Notes: generated by a model from the sequence alone, not told the origin. A DNA stretch of 64,000 nucleotides from Isoetes taiwanensis (GCA_021234155.1 JAJEKV010000030.1:8788390-8852389); one strand, 5' to 3'. Counted from the stretch's first letter, positions 43,618 to 57,206 are shown. Program-made: numbers and translations.

Positions 43618-44257
43618 AATTTGGATTTAAAAAATTTTGAATTACCAATCCACTTCATTTGGAAAAGGGTCGATCGATCTGCCCGCCAATTCGAAGTAGA
43701 ACGCATTGAATTGCCCCTATCTCGATGAAATGGGCGGGCTTTACCGAACGTGTTGTCTGCCAAAAGGGCACGACTTGAGTTCGGGAGGCCTCGCCGAATG
43801 TGCCGTAGCCATCGATGTTGGGTGTGACGTGTCGCGATTGTAACTTATGTCCCGCGCGGTGTCGGGGCCCAGCATACGTGCAGGGCATTTCTACGCTGCA
43901 TGGTACTTGGGGGCCTTGCAACATGCTGGCAAGAACCCTGGTCCCGCTGATGCAGACAAGTCACAGTAGGGGATGACCATACTCTAGTCAGTGTGGCAAA
44001 TCTCGTGTTTTAGAGGCTCCTGTGTATATCCAGAAGCTCGCATTTAGAGAATACTTTCGCAGACGGCTTTCCAAGCCCAACCTTGAGGCGGATTGAGTCC
44101 ATCCAAAAGCTATATGGTTGTTTTCTCTTTATTTGGCATTTATTCAGCTTTGAAAGAAGTATAAGGGTATAGTATAATTTTATTTTCTTAATAAAAGCGC
44201 AAAGTACTCTATCCATTGCATTGAAGATGGTATAGCCACCCAAATAAAGCAAGGGGT

Positions 44258-44985
<728 letters not shown>

Positions 44986-46180
44986 CGGAGCCCAACGTTG
45001 TTTCTATAAAGGAGTGCAGTTTGTACTAATGCCATAAACACTAATTTTTTTAAAGGCCAATTCCATAATTTGATTCTTCTAGTATATTGAGTTTCGTATT
45101 GCAGGAGGGCCTTCTCGCAATAGTTGGGACTATAGTTGGGCGTTGCAACTAGCAGAGGTGGGTTGTGCAGGATTTCTTTGTTGATCATTTTCTGATTAGA
45201 GCCTGTTTGTTTTCTGATTGAAATCTTCTGTTCCTGGGCTTTGCAAATCCGATTGACAGTAGATCGTTGCTCTTTGCAATTGAGAGGCAGAGTCATTCAA
45301 TCCTCTGTTTTGCTGCAGATCGGCCGGTTTGTGTTGCCAATTTGTGTTGCTCTTCATATTCTTGCGTTGCAGGGCATGCCTAGCCGAGAGGCAAGAGAGT
45401 AGCTTGGCGTCAACAGAGGCAATAGGAGCTGGTGAAGCTATGATTTGGTGAAGCGGGGCTCTGATGAGGCCTGGAGGTTCTAATCCTCCAATCGTGGGCT
45501 TGCTTTATTTGTTTCTTGTACAACACAAGATCCCTCGTTCCTTTGTTTTCATATTGTTTAATAAAAAGAGCACGGGATGCTTGGTCGGTTGCACAAGCTT
45601 GAGGCTTCAAAAATGCTTTCTTTCTTTGTTTTCATTGCTCTCTTTAATTCATTCTGAACCCTGCCCCGCAATGGCAGAGCTAGCAGGTGGCGCTGGTGTT
45701 TCATTCGGGCATTCCTGATTGCTGCCAAGCAGTGGCAAAGGATTGATTCCGAGAAGTGACAGCTTAGGATAGGCTTCATGCTAACCATTGACAATTTTAG
45801 TTTTTCTTTTTTTGCTTTTTTGTTGCTTCCAACCATATGTTTGATCGACACCTTAGGAAATGGCATGACATTTTTTTTCCAAAAAGATGGTAGCCGTCCG
45901 TCTGGTATCATATCCAGTGCCATTCAACATCACCAGAATAACCCATAAAAGATAAAAGATAGTAAAAAGAGAACTATCATGCAAGGCACATAGTGCTTTT
46001 GGCGTTCAATACATTAATTCAATCTATAATCATTACTCAGGATTATTCCAAGGTATTTGAAAGATGTTAAAACTGATCTCTATACGTAAACTGCTGGGAG
46101 GAGAGAGCGCGAAGTATATTATTGATTTTGCGCGAAGGTATAGTGCACATGCCAATACAAGTCCATTTCCTGGACCAAAA
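44986..46180. other. Intergenic, no gene seen
   Basis: Mixed-composition sequence between the SINE-like unit and the 3' end of the PhoD-like gene. No credible frame, repeat or RNA gene was recognised. Confidence 0.4.
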
Positions 46181-46189
46181 TAATGGTTT

Positions 46190-49100
46190 TTAATGATGCA
46201 TGCAACTTCTCAAGCTTACGCTTGACTCCAAGATTACTTTACTTGTCATCCCATCTCTAATTTGAAGCTTAGCATAAGGATCATCTCTATCCCACTGAAC
46301 CTGCATCAGAAACAAATTTATGATCTGCAACAGACGATTGGAACCTATGTTGACCATCTACCTCAATCATGCCAAAGGATGGACTTTTCACAAAAGCACA
46401 TTCGCCATGCTCTCGAAGTCCAACATTATCTTTTAGATCTACAAAACAGAATCAGTGTAGCTGAATATGCCATAGACTATTTTCATCGATTGTCACTAAT
46501 TGCAGATGTTCACTTCTATAAGAAATATTTACCATCACAGGCAAATTTTGGTGCTGTGCTTGTTGTCAGCCCACTTGCCATCACCTGCAGATAAGATAAT
46601 CATCTTAGAAAATTAACTCTAGAGCATCATATATAGACAATTGCAAGCCTTTGTATCAATGGCTGCATTTGCTTTCAGGAATCCAAGCTTTTTCTACTGT
46701 CCCTTAATAATGTTTACATTCTGTGGGAAGACATCATCCATCTATGAACTGTCATATCTTAGTTAAGGACCTTCACCTGAAATAAAGGGTACGTAAGATT
46801 GACATCCTTATAGTACTTTGAATATGATCTTGCACCAGGTCTAATCACCTGAAATAAATACATGTAAGATATAAATTGGACATTTTAGTTCAATATTGTT
46901 AAAAAGTTCAGAATTTTACTCGTATATCAGAATATTGGAGGCCCCCTGTTAAGATGATTGTACAACCAGGGGCCTGGGAAACAACTTGCAGTAAATTGAG
47001 CTGTGCAGCTTTATAACATTCCCAGTCATCCCCTGAACATGTACAATTAAGCTCCTTGCCTAGAATTGTTGAGTCACAACTCTGCAAGAGATACACACAC
47101 CATTCAATAGCTGAAGGCATTGTCTGCCATTTTCTAATGTGCCAGGCCATCAAGGGCTAAGGGTGGTATATACCACGTTTGGACCATTTGATATTTCTTG
47201 GGACAAATAATACATATGGAACAATATGAAGAAGCATATTCTATCATACATACAAACATTTTTAAATCATCTGATCACTCTGCCAGGCTACTGGAATTAT
47301 CTACCAGTTAAAAGTGCCAGGATTCACAACATCTAATTTGAATTATTAAAAGTCAAGTTAAGCAGGACCGGAGGAAAGTTTGATGCTCTTGAAAAGAGAA
47401 CCTTTCCTCTGTGCGAGGACTGTGTACATAGTTTTGACAGCTCTCATACAAGTCCTAAGTACCCGTCAATCGCTATTCCACTGGATGGAGAATTCTTAGA
47501 CACATTATTCTAGGCCTCATTATACATATTCTTGAAATATGTATAAACTTTTCAACCATAAAGTAATCAAGGTCAAACCGAAGGCATGACCTTACCTTGC
47601 TTTCTGGAGAAGCGAGCACAACTGAGCTTGAGACAAGAAGCTTCAATGGAGCATTTGATTTTCCAAGTGTGTCAGCGAGCCACAACCTTTGACTCCTGCC
47701 AAGGACCTGCAAAGGATATGTAAGTACGGAAGCATGAAATAGAAAACAAAAAGTCCCCTGATACTGGTTCAGACCCATGTACCTCACAAAATGAAGACTC
47801 GTCATTTGAGCTCTCCAATTTTTGCAATTGACCAGACACATCTATCGTGAATGAGTGTCTACCAAATAGTGAGGAGGTTGGATTGCAAGCTTCAGTCCAA
47901 TATGGGCTTATTTTGCTACTTTCCTGCATGCACCATCCTGCATTCACACCCATTCCAATACTCATATTAATGCATCAGATGCCAAGAGCAATCCCTGCAC
48001 AGCTTCCCATGGTAGCATCAAACCCGGTGACATTGAACTGGGAATTGCGATTCTTGGAATACTACTTACATTTACAAAAAGGCCAAGGATTGGGCTCTTA
48101 GGACCAGGATTCGCAGTCCTTAGTGGCAATAGAGAGGTAAAAAATTCAATGTAGCATTTAACTCAGCACATACATGTGCTGAGCACCCTTATGTGCTGTG
48201 ATGACTCTCGTTTTCTGATGTGGCAATACTTCCAATTTTTTATTTTCTTGTATGCTATCACCCTATGCCTAGATCCCACATTCTAACGCATTAATCAATA
48301 AAATGGTTCAATGATAAATGACATCAAATCGTTTTACCATGAAGGCAATTTCAAGCTCACCATAAATTATCTTTTCATCCTTCTTGCAACAAGATCCATG
48401 CCCTTCGCCTCCTTCAAGGAAATCAACACACCTGCAACCAAACAAAAGGATGATAGCTTATGGCAAAGCTAGAAATCCGAATATTAGACTGTGTTGTTTT
48501 AGGAGAGTTGCTCAGACTCTTGACATATACTTGAATTTTCTAATTTTATCTGGTATGTCATGTAAGAAAAGGATCCTTTGTTCAATATGTTTTGCTCTTT
48601 GTTGCTACCTCGGCACTTGCAATGATTTATATTAAGTAACCTGTAGTCCTATACTACTGCTGACTAACCTAGCTAAAGTTTGTGCCAATTGATAGCCTTC
48701 ATTAACGCATTAAATCATGCATAAAAGCACATGGTTCAGGCTTAGAATTAGTATGCAAGAAAGGCAGAAATTTACCAAGCAAACTGCTGATGACCTTTAT
48801 CCTTTCGTATAAGTTCTTCACAGAATGACCTCCTTATATGGCAGGGAATTGTGTCACGGTAATAACGTTCATCTAGAAGAATGACATCAATCTCGTGTCC
48901 TTTTATTCCTTGATTTAAGGTGTACTGCAAAAACATTATTAATGCATCAGAGACACATCTTAACAGAATAGTAGGACTAGAATTTAAAGCCAGGAATAGA
49001 GAAAGGGACAGATATAAGAATTGAAATGACTATGCTATGACTTAGGTTGCTGCCTGGAAATATACGAGGAATAAGTAAATTGAGGATAAAAAGTAATATG

Positions 49101-50908
49101 CACACAGATGTTAAAAGAAAAGGTGCAAAGCTGAATAATAGACCTTCCATTCAATACCACATCCATGACGTCTACGAGGACTATCACTAGGTTCCCCAAT
49201 TCCATCAAGAAAAATTTGCTTCAAATTGTCTTTGTTTGGCAGCCTTTTGTTTCCATGTTTCCTGCAAGTGGAAAAATTATCTATGATTGAGCATCAATAA
49301 ACAAATAGCTGTGTTTTAGAAACTGGTGATTGCCATAGCATTTCCTACAATCACACATCCATAAAAAAAGATTTCAGAAGTTATGGGGATCAAATCAGAC
49401 AGTAATATAGGGTGAGGGCCTAGATCAGTCACATAGCATTTTGTTCAACTTCACCTGAGAAGAATAAACATCAATATTATTTATTGGTAAATGCATCCCT
49501 TTGAACACTAATGCAATCAGCCTTACCAGCTATAATCACTATCATCATATGTGCCAAAAATGCTCCTTGGACAAATGGAAGCATTTGAACCGAGAGGAGG
49601 ATAGAAGCCCTTTTCTCGATGTCCAGGACACATAAAAGCTAGAAACTGCAATATTACAACGTTAATTGTAAGCTGATAGTAAACACAGATCGCAGTAAAA
49701 ATCAATTTACCCAGCTGGACCTACTTGTGCATAATCAGGATTTGCAAGCTGCATATTTAACTGACTTCTTGCATGCTCCATGTTGCCTGTCGGAGCCAAA
49801 TCAGACCTTTTGGGCAGAGTAAACAAAGGTTTTCAAGAACTTTTCAGTACAATCTTATTAGGAATTTGAGCAAAGAGTGCTATATTGCCAGATCAGCAGC
49901 ACAATTTAGATAAATCCCCTGTTCTAGCTAACCTGCCATGCAGGAAAAAGGTGTTTGATGGATCCAATCATTGCTGCAGTTGCATTGATTATGCTGTGGA
50001 ACAGCATCGCAATTGACCCGCGGTTCATCCATATATGCCAAATTGCCTAGCCTGCCAAACAGAATATTCTGATATTGCTACTGCTATGATGTGCCATTTA
50101 TTAATACATGTCTACAAGTGGGAACCAGAAAAGCAGTTCTATTCCAGACCGTGAAAGCAAGAAAGCAAGTGGGAGCCTTCGGTTAGGTGAAAGCAAGAAA
50201 TAAGCAACTCATACATATATGTTAAAATAACCAAGAAAGAGAACAACCAGAACTGTAGAAAACAACACTCTATAATGTCTCATTTTCCTTCTTCAGGTCA
50301 TTCTACCTGGGCATTATCCTCTCAAAAAAGGGTGTTTTACGGGGGATATAGCAATGCAAGCTTTTGTCATTATCTAATACATCAGAGGATATATAATTGC
50401 AATCGAAAGATATGTCCTGCGAAGTTTTGTTCCCAAAGTGCAATTGCTATTAAAGTACTTGTTACGGTGAATTCTTAGATGCCTCGTTTGAAATGTAATT
50501 CGTACTCAGCTTGACACTAGAATTGTAAAACATTACCAAATCCAAGCGTCTAAATTGCTCGGAATTACTCCATGAGTCCAGATAGGTTGGGAGCGATAGT
50601 CATGAGCACTTGATGAGCCAAAAGCAATCTTCGATACTAATCTGTTTTGTAGAGCTACAAACCGAGGTTTGCGTTCGGAAATTGGCAAGTTCCATGCGAA
50701 AAGAATTACCCAGCTCAACACAATGAGTGCGATAAGTGACCACCATACGTAATTCCAATAGATCTGATCAAGGGCAGGAGCTCAGTTCAATGTATCCAAA
50801 TTCTTAAAAATCAAAGGGAAGAAAAAACACTCTTACCTTAAATCCAGCATCTTTTCGGTTTCTTCCTTGCCAAGTAGGTTTCCTCCGGGCAATAATCCCC
50901 TTGTCCAT
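46190..50908 (-). CDS. PhoD-like (alkaline phosphatase D-like) membrane-anchored protein, 15 exons
   Basis: Exons on the minus strand, all GT-AG and phase-compatible: 50908-50837, 50763-50537, 50051-49933, 49786-49725, 49645-49527, 49261-49144, 48924-48776, 48431-48361, 47937-47783, 47706-47596, 47081-46920, 46848-46777, 46584-46533, 46438-46362, 46300-46190. They sum to 1677 nt, 558 codons plus stop. The product has an N-terminal transmembrane helix (VWWSLIALIVLSWVILFAW, residues ~29-47), a Cys-rich segment, then the PhoD core: SIFGTYDDSDYSW, FLDGIGEPSDSPRRR, VILLDERYYRD, WLADTLGKSNAPLKLLVSSSV, TIILTGGLQYSDIRVIRPG and a C-terminal PSFGMIEVQWDRDDP. PhoD proteins are metal-dependent phosphodiesterases/phosphatases. 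Here the usual W/DDHDY is YDDSDY and the usual GD-x-HY is GGLQY, so metal ligands appear lost. The start ATG is the first in frame after an upstream stop. Confidence 0.85.
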
Positions 50909-51168
50909 CTCCTGTATCAAACCTTGAATGATCGCATTGCCGGTCTGCCAAAATTCATGGGAGAAAGCACCGAAAATGACTCTCCATCAAGCCGGTGGTT
51001 ACCGGGTCCCTGTATCAACCTCATTGCAGCCCAAAATTCGAGCTGCAAAACCCTGAAGAGAATGCTGACGTTTCTAATGAATTGGGTCCCCCCAAAAACT
51101 ACCTAGCATTGGAATGTTTTGGGTTTTGATCGAAAATCCCTGTTGCAACCCAACCATGTAGAACACAG
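50909..51168. promoter_or_regulatory. Short bidirectional spacer between PhoD-like and PPR genes
   Basis: Only 260 bp separate the two start codons, which point away from each other. The 5' UTRs must share this space, which implies a compact bidirectional promoter. No TATA box is obvious. Confidence 0.5.
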
Positions 51169-53544
51169 ATGCAGCGCTATATCGCTCGGAAATTCCCGAA
51201 TGCGATTGCTAAAGATAATGATGTGGGCTTGAATATAAAATCACTATGCAAAGCCGGCCGATTGAAGGAAGCTCTGCAGGCTTTGGAGCTCATGGAATAT
51301 CCAGGTACTCAAACCTACCTTGATGCATGTGCCTGTGTCTTTCAGGGCTGTATTCAAACAAAATCTCTGCCGGAAGGCAAGTATCTCCATACCCAGCTTG
51401 TTAGAAATGCATGGAAGACAAACACCTTTATGTCAAACGTATTGATCACCTTGTACATTAGATGTGGCTGTGTTGGTTATGCCTGTGAAATCTTCAATGG
51501 AATGTTCACAAGAAACTTCTTTACCTGGACAATCCTGCTTTCTGGATATATTCAGCTTGGTGATGGGAACGGGGCTCTAAAGCTCTTTTTGCAAATGCAA
51601 CAAGAGCAGATCATACCAAGCCAAATCACTTTACTAACAATTTTGAAGGCTTGTGCCAGCATACCGACATTTGGCATGGGAAAATGGGTTCATGCAAGCA
51701 TTTTGAAAGTTAGATGTGATTCAGATGCTTTGATCAGCAGTGCTCTTGCTGATATGTATGCCAAATGTGGAAAAATAGAAGAGGCCTTCCAAGTTTTTGA
51801 CACAATGGCTGTTCGTGATGTGGTTTCTTGGAATGTGATTATAGCAGGATGCAGCCAATATGGGCATGGAAATGTAGTTCTCAGGCTTTTCTGGCAGATG
51901 CAAGAGGAAGGTGTGAAACCAGATGAGGTCAGTTTTGTGAGCTCCCTTGGAGGTTGCTCCACTAGTGCTGCAATAGAACATGGGAAGATGGTCCATTCAA
52001 AAGTTCTGAACTCCGGATACGAGTCGAATTGTTTTATAGCTAATACACTAGTTGACATGTATGCTAAAGGTGGATTTATAGAATATGCATCTCAAGTTTT
52101 TGACAGAATTCATACTCGAGATGTTGTAACATGGAATACAATTATTTCAGGCTATTCCCAAATTGGTGAGGGAAGAAAAGCTTTTGATAGTTTTAGGGAT
52201 ATGCAACAAGAGATTGAACCAAATGTCATCACTTTTATTAGTGTCTTGGGTGGTTGTGCCTCCACAGAAAGCATTGAACATGGAAAACTGGTTCATGCTT
52301 ACATTCTTGAACATAGTGGATGTGATTTTGATGTGCCAGTAGGTAATGCACTTGTAGATATGTATGCAAAATGTGGGAACATAGAAGATGCCAAATGGGT
52401 ATTTCATGCACTGCCTGTGCGAGATATTGCTTCGTGGGGTGCATTAATTACTGGATATGCACAGCATGAAGATGAAAAGGAGGCCTTCAATGTCCTTCAT
52501 GAAATGCGTCTGGAAAATCTGCAACCTGATAAGATTACCTTTGTTGGTCTTCTATCTGCTTGTACAAGCCTATCAGTTCTGAAGCTTGCCCATACAGACA
52601 TTTTAAAACTTGGATATGAGGACGATATCATGGTGCACAGCTCCTTAGTTGACATGTATGGAAAATGTGGGAGTATAGATCATTCCCAGCATTTGTTTGA
52701 CATAATTCCAATGCGGAATCTATTTACATGGACAGCAATTATTGCTGGCCTTGACAGGCATGGGAAGAGTCTTCAGGCCATCAAGCTCTTTGAGCAGATG
52801 AAATTTGAGGGAATAAAACCAGATAAGGTAGCTTATGTGAGTGTTTTGAGTGCCTGCGCAAACACATCAGCATTAGAGCTTGCCAAAAGTATACACTTTG
52901 AGATTTCAAGGAGTAGATGTGAATTAGATGTTTCAGTACATTGGAATCTTATTGAGATGTATTCCAAATGTGGAAGCATAGACAATGCGCGCGCAGTCTT
53001 TGACATGCTGCCTACAAGAAACATCATGTCCTGGGGGACAATGATTGCAAGCTATTCTCAACATGGAAAAGGCAAGGAGGCATTGAAGTTGTTTGAGGAA
53101 ATGAGAGAGGAAGGTATTATGCCAGATGATTTAACCTTTACATCTATTCTATCAGCTTGCAGTCATGCTTGCCTGATCGAGGACGGATGCTACCTCTTTG
53201 GTCTTATAAGCAAAGAACATGGTATCATGCCTGTGATCCTCCACTACTCCTGCCTGATTGATCTACTTAGCCGCGCAGGTTGGTTGGATGAAGCTGAAGA
53301 ACTGATCAATGCAATGCCGTATGAACCTAACATTGAAATGTGGAGGTCTTTTCTTGGCTCTTGTAGAACTCATGGTAGAAGAGAAATTAGCAAGCATACA
53401 ATCGAGCGTATATTAGAATTGATGCCTCAGGATTCTGGAGCATTTGTGTTGTTATCCAATATTTATGCCTTCTCTAAGAGGTGGAGTGATATAATGGAAA
53501 AAGATCTTGAAGTAGAAGAGACAGAATTTCTGTATGGCACTTGA
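51169..53544 (+). CDS. PLS-class pentatricopeptide repeat protein, 791 aa, intronless
   Basis: A single open frame carries a continuous array of about 18-20 PPR motifs from residue ~85 to ~700. Typical repeat signatures recur: LVDMYAKCGNIEDA, VRDVVSWNVIIAGCSQ, ALKLFEEMREEGIMPDD and TFVSVLSACAN. The P-L-S triplet spacing is clear. The C-terminus has an E1-like segment (LIDLLSRAGWLDEAEELINAMPYEPNIEMWRSFLGSC, ELMPQDSGAFVLLSNIYAFSKRW) and then stops. PLS PPR proteins bind organellar RNA one base per repeat and usually act in C-to-U editing. The first ~15 residues (MQRYIARKFPNAIAK) are basic and could begin an organelle transit peptide. The gene is intronless, as usual for the family. Confidence 0.95.
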   Translation: MQRYIARKFPNAIAKDNDVGLNIKSLCKAGRLKEALQALELMEYPGTQTYLDACACVFQGCIQTKSLPEGKYLHTQLVRNAWKTNTFMSNVLITLYIRCGCVGYACEIFNGMFTRNFFTWTILLSGYIQLGDGNGALKLFLQMQQEQIIPSQITLLTILKACASIPTFGMGKWVHASILKVRCDSDALISSALADMYAKCGKIEEAFQVFDTMAVRDVVSWNVIIAGCSQYGHGNVVLRLFWQMQEEGVKPDEVSFVSSLGGCSTSAAIEHGKMVHSKVLNSGYESNCFIANTLVDMYAKGGFIEYASQVFDRIHTRDVVTWNTIISGYSQIGEGRKAFDSFRDMQQEIEPNVITFISVLGGCASTESIEHGKLVHAYILEHSGCDFDVPVGNALVDMYAKCGNIEDAKWVFHALPVRDIASWGALITGYAQHEDEKEAFNVLHEMRLENLQPDKITFVGLLSACTSLSVLKLAHTDILKLGYEDDIMVHSSLVDMYGKCGSIDHSQHLFDIIPMRNLFTWTAIIAGLDRHGKSLQAIKLFEQMKFEGIKPDKVAYVSVLSACANTSALELAKSIHFEISRSRCELDVSVHWNLIEMYSKCGSIDNARAVFDMLPTRNIMSWGTMIASYSQHGKGKEALKLFEEMREEGIMPDDLTFTSILSACSHACLIEDGCYLFGLISKEHGIMPVILHYSCLIDLLSRAGWLDEAEELINAMPYEPNIEMWRSFLGSCRTHGRREISKHTIERILELMPQDSGAFVLLSNIYAFSKRWSDIMEKDLEVEETEFLYGT

Positions 53545-53875
53545 TCTTTTGTAAGCTGCACGATCTATTTGTTCTGCTCATGATAGTGGAGCATATTTGG
53601 ATTGCATAAAAAAACGCATACTCCAAGACTGGGGCCTCCAAGTAACAGTTCCTTATGTTCAAAATGGTCACTTAGATGTCGGAGGTTATAGAACAGCAGG
53701 ACGCCAAAGCTGTCGCTAATAATGTCAATGCATTAACAACAGGCCACAGTTCCCAGCAAGCAAAAAAGCATAGACATTGGTGTGATAACTTTATAAGCCA
53801 AGAAGACTACTATGGAAGAAATGCTAATATGTATTTTTTTGGGGGTATATTCCATAGCCTACAAATAGGTTAGGG
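53545..53875 (+). pseudogene. Decayed E+/DYW remnant downstream of the PPR stop
   Basis: In shifted frames the sequence after the stop reads DSGAYLDCIKKRILQDWGLQ and VPYVQNGH, resembling the E+ block. Near 53790-53855 it reads FISQEDYYGRNANMYFFGG, resembling the ISK...REIVVRDANRYHHF part of a DYW deaminase domain. The HxE and CxxC zinc motifs are not recognisable. I read this as the former C-terminus, lost by frameshifts and stops. Confidence 0.45.
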
Positions 53876-53879
53876 AATA

Positions 53880-56800
53880 TTCTGGTCACCATCCACTCAT
53901 GCCCTGCTGCCTGGCATGAATTTTTTGAAGGACGCCTCTACCTCTATTTTTACATAAAAATCTGTCGTTGAAAGCATAAATTGATCATGTGGTCACCCTT
54001 TCTAGTTCCACTTTTTGGGTTGCCCGCAAGACAATCCCTAGGGATGGAAATGAGAAAAGAAGAATACTTGCAGAATATTTTAAATACACGGTATTTGTAG
54101 AGAAGCTGGAATGTGTATAGAATATACTAAAGGGACGTATAATGATAAGAGCAAAAAAAGAAAATATGTCGTTTCTTGAATTATACTTTCTATATTCAAG
54201 TGAGTCGAATATGCTCTGAAGTATGGAGAACGGATTGTCTGTTCTTCTACTGTGAATCGTTTTGGCAATCGTTTCTTCTCGATCGAGTTATTCTTTTGCT
54301 CTTTCTCTGCTTCTGCTTTTGCCTCGAGTCATTTCTGTGAATACAGGTAAGATATCAATGTGAATGCATGTAAGGTGTCCGTGATCTGCTTCTGCTTCTG
54401 CCATACGTAAGTGATTGTTTCTCACTTGGTTAACCCTTTGTGCCAAAGCACTTTGTTAACGAAGTGCTATGTTGTGTTGTGTGTCATCATAGATCAAAAC
54501 TTTGTTATAGACCAAAAGCTAAGATAAAGAAACAGTTTTGTATACAAAACAAGGTGTTTCCTGGATCTTCAATCGCTCCCCTTTGATAACATTGACATTC
54601 TAAGGCAATCTGACCACATTTGTTCTAAGAAGCAAGACGTCCAAGAGCTATTCTTTCAATTTTACATTTTTAGACAATAATGAAATTTAAAGTCATTGTT
54701 TTGACTGTACATGTTAAAAGAATAATGGAATTTAGATGAGCCTCAAGGCAACAGATATTAAGCTACAAAAAAAAAGAAGACGCCACAATCAACGTGTGAT
54801 AACATCCTATATTATTGTTCCAAATGTCGGTTCTTTTACATGGTTTCACATAGGAGGATTTAGGGTATGTTCAACAAAAAGTCTTTTTGACTTAGGCTAT
54901 CGGAGTTAAACGACAGTCCCTTATCCAATTCTTCTGCAAGAAATAGAAATCCTCCATCTTCGACATGTTGGTATACAATGCCACATATTCTATTGTCAAA
55001 AAGTGGTGAACGTTAGAGATAGACTTTCAAACCTTACATACGTAATGGCCACAAGTGCCCAATAGCAACAAGAATCTTGTCAACGGAACATCTAGTCAAC
55101 ACATCTGTAAATTTCTTTTCGAATAGTAGGCTCAATCCGTCATTTTTTAACCTAGAACCATCTATTCCATCTTGATGCCATTTTTTATTAAGCAGATTGT
55201 GCCTACATGATCGATGGAAATGTCGGCACATAACGTCTCCCCAACGAGCCTAGAACATGGCAATGCATGCATGCAATGCAGTTTTATCGCCGGCAACACA
55301 AAGCACAACAATGTTTTGGTTGAGTTTGGTAGGGGTTTCCGATAAGATCTGCACTATTAGATATTGTTTTGTTGGATTTGCCTAGTTTGATTTGCTTTAG
55401 TAGGTCTGCCCTACTTTTTTGCTTCTTGTGTGTGCGTCATATGTCTCATTAGTTGTTGCCACTGTGGCATGACGTAAAAAAACTCTTTTCTTCTTCTTTT
55501 CCTACATTTGTCTGCTACTTTGTCTACCAGAGGAGGTGCTACGTGGTCTTCTGAGGAGGTTTGTATACTTTGGGGCCTTTACCAAGAGATCAAATCTTGC
55601 TATATTACCAGTTTTTGCCTTCAAAGTTACATCCGGACGTTAAGGATGAGGTTAGGGCTTACCTCCACTCCAAATCTATTATCAACTTCTTATTGATCAA
55701 ATCCCTTCCATTCTAGCAAAAAACAATAATAATAATAAAAGAAATTAAAAGATTAAAATTGACTAAAAAATCCTATGTAAAATAAATGAAACTATAATAC
55801 CACAACATTCTTGCTTCACTAAAATCTATTTCTCAGGTTTGCATCCAAGGCAAGTAATCTTACAGAAACAAGGTGGTGACGCATGATGGGCTGCCCCCAT
55901 GAATGGAGTAGAGAAGGATGGAATAAATTGTATTGGAATCTACAAGAACGTGTGTTGAAGTATGTCATGAACGTAAAAGTATAAAATTTTGGAAAATTTG
56001 GAAGAAAAAAACGCAATGAAGCAATATGTGTGAGAATTTGTAGAGAGTGTGAACTTGTTCCAAAATGAAATAGTCAAGACACAGAACTAAATGCCACTTT
56101 AATTGAAGGATGATGATTTGAATGAACAATGTTACATTGTTTGAAGGACAATGTTACATCTAGTTTGAACAATGTTACATCTAGTTTATGACAAAATAAT
56201 TATGTGAAACCAACAAGCCAATCAAGCATGATAATGTGTCTGCTTATATCTACTTGCTTGTTTTTAGAGTAAATCCATCACATGCACATTGACGAATAGA
56301 ACACTGCTTGAAAGAACTTATTCGGTACTGATTTGTGGAGCTCGATGAGAGGACATATAAAAAAGGACAAGTACCCATTTCCATTTCCTGTTATAAAAGC
56401 TATTTCTTTGCTTATGAGAAATGTCTTCTAATTGTTCGGAACCTACAAGATGCAAGTTCCAGTGACAGAAGATGCACTCAACTGACATATTGTTCATCAT
56501 TATATTTGCCAATTCTACATTTCCTGCATGCGACAAGAGTACCATCAGTGAGTTATAATGTTTTTTTATTGGTATGAGTCTAATGATCTAATATGGAGAC
56601 AAAAAACAGTGACAACCTTCAACTTCCATATTGGTTGTGGAAAATGCACAAAGAAGGTTGACAAGGGCGAGTTTATCTAGTCTCATGCCTTGTAGCTTCA
56701 TTATGTGAGATAAACGAAGGGCCACATTGCCACGACCATATGGAATATAAACTGCAATTGCAGCAGTCTAGAAAATTGCTTTCTGGAGTAGCATTAAACA

Positions 56801-57035
56801 CACTGGTTGCATCTTGTAAGGGATTTAAGAATTAGAATTCTTTTGGTCCCATAAATTTGAATTATAATAGAAAATATAATTCGAATTTGGGATCGAATTA
56901 GGTGCCAAACAACTGATTGATTGGCAGACTTGAATTTCCTGAAGACCTCTGTTTTGGGATCCCCAAAGTCAGAGTTAATATAACCGAACCTGCAAAATAC
57001 AACCCGAATCGACTTCACTGCAGACTATCACTATA
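53880..57035. other. Intergenic, AT-rich; no gene supported
   Basis: About 3.1 kb without a credible gene. A minus-strand frame at 55034-55231 (WHQDG...GLSLLFEKKFTDVL) has a faint likeness to the GAG-pre-integrase region of copia elements but lacks the zinc ligands. 56145-56185 has a short repeat of GAACAATGTTACAT. Other frames are short and random-looking. Confidence 0.4.
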
Positions 57036-57038
57036 AGT

Positions 57039-57066
57039 TAAAAAAAAAAAAAAAAAAAAAAAAAAA
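57039..57066. repeat. Poly(A) tract
   Basis: A run of about 28 A after TATAAGTT. It could be the tail of a plus-strand retroposon, but nothing recognisable lies upstream. Confidence 0.8.
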
Positions 57067-57171
57067 GTGGGTGAATGTTGCATTTAGTTTTCCTTAGCTC
57101 TAACTTTAATCTGAGCCCTCAAATCATAACTCTCCCGGCATCTTTGCTTTAAATTGGAATATGAGGGGTAT

Positions 57172-57206
57172 ATAACCATCATCCAATTAAATTGGGATTA
57201 TGTCAA
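57172..57206. repeat. TIR-like sequence 3' of copy 3
   Basis: This reads ACCATCATCCAATTAAATTG then GGATTATGTC. It is the inverted, diverged counterpart of the segments at 12865-12903 and 34124-34161. It lies about 300 bp beyond the FCP1-like stop of copy 3, in the orientation expected of a left terminal repeat. Confidence 0.5.

Larger units (their letters stand above)
40730..43930 (-). mobile_element. Pogo/Tigger-like (Tc1/mariner superfamily) transposon
   Basis: A DDE_1-type transposase gene on the minus strand defines the element. The terminal inverted repeats were not found by eye, so the borders are only approximate outer limits. Confidence 0.7.

Noticed and set aside
55034-55231. Possible copia GAG-pre-integrase fragment
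   Set aside because: Only a WHQ...GLSLLFEKKF likeness, with no His/Cys zinc ligands and no neighbouring integrase or reverse transcriptase.
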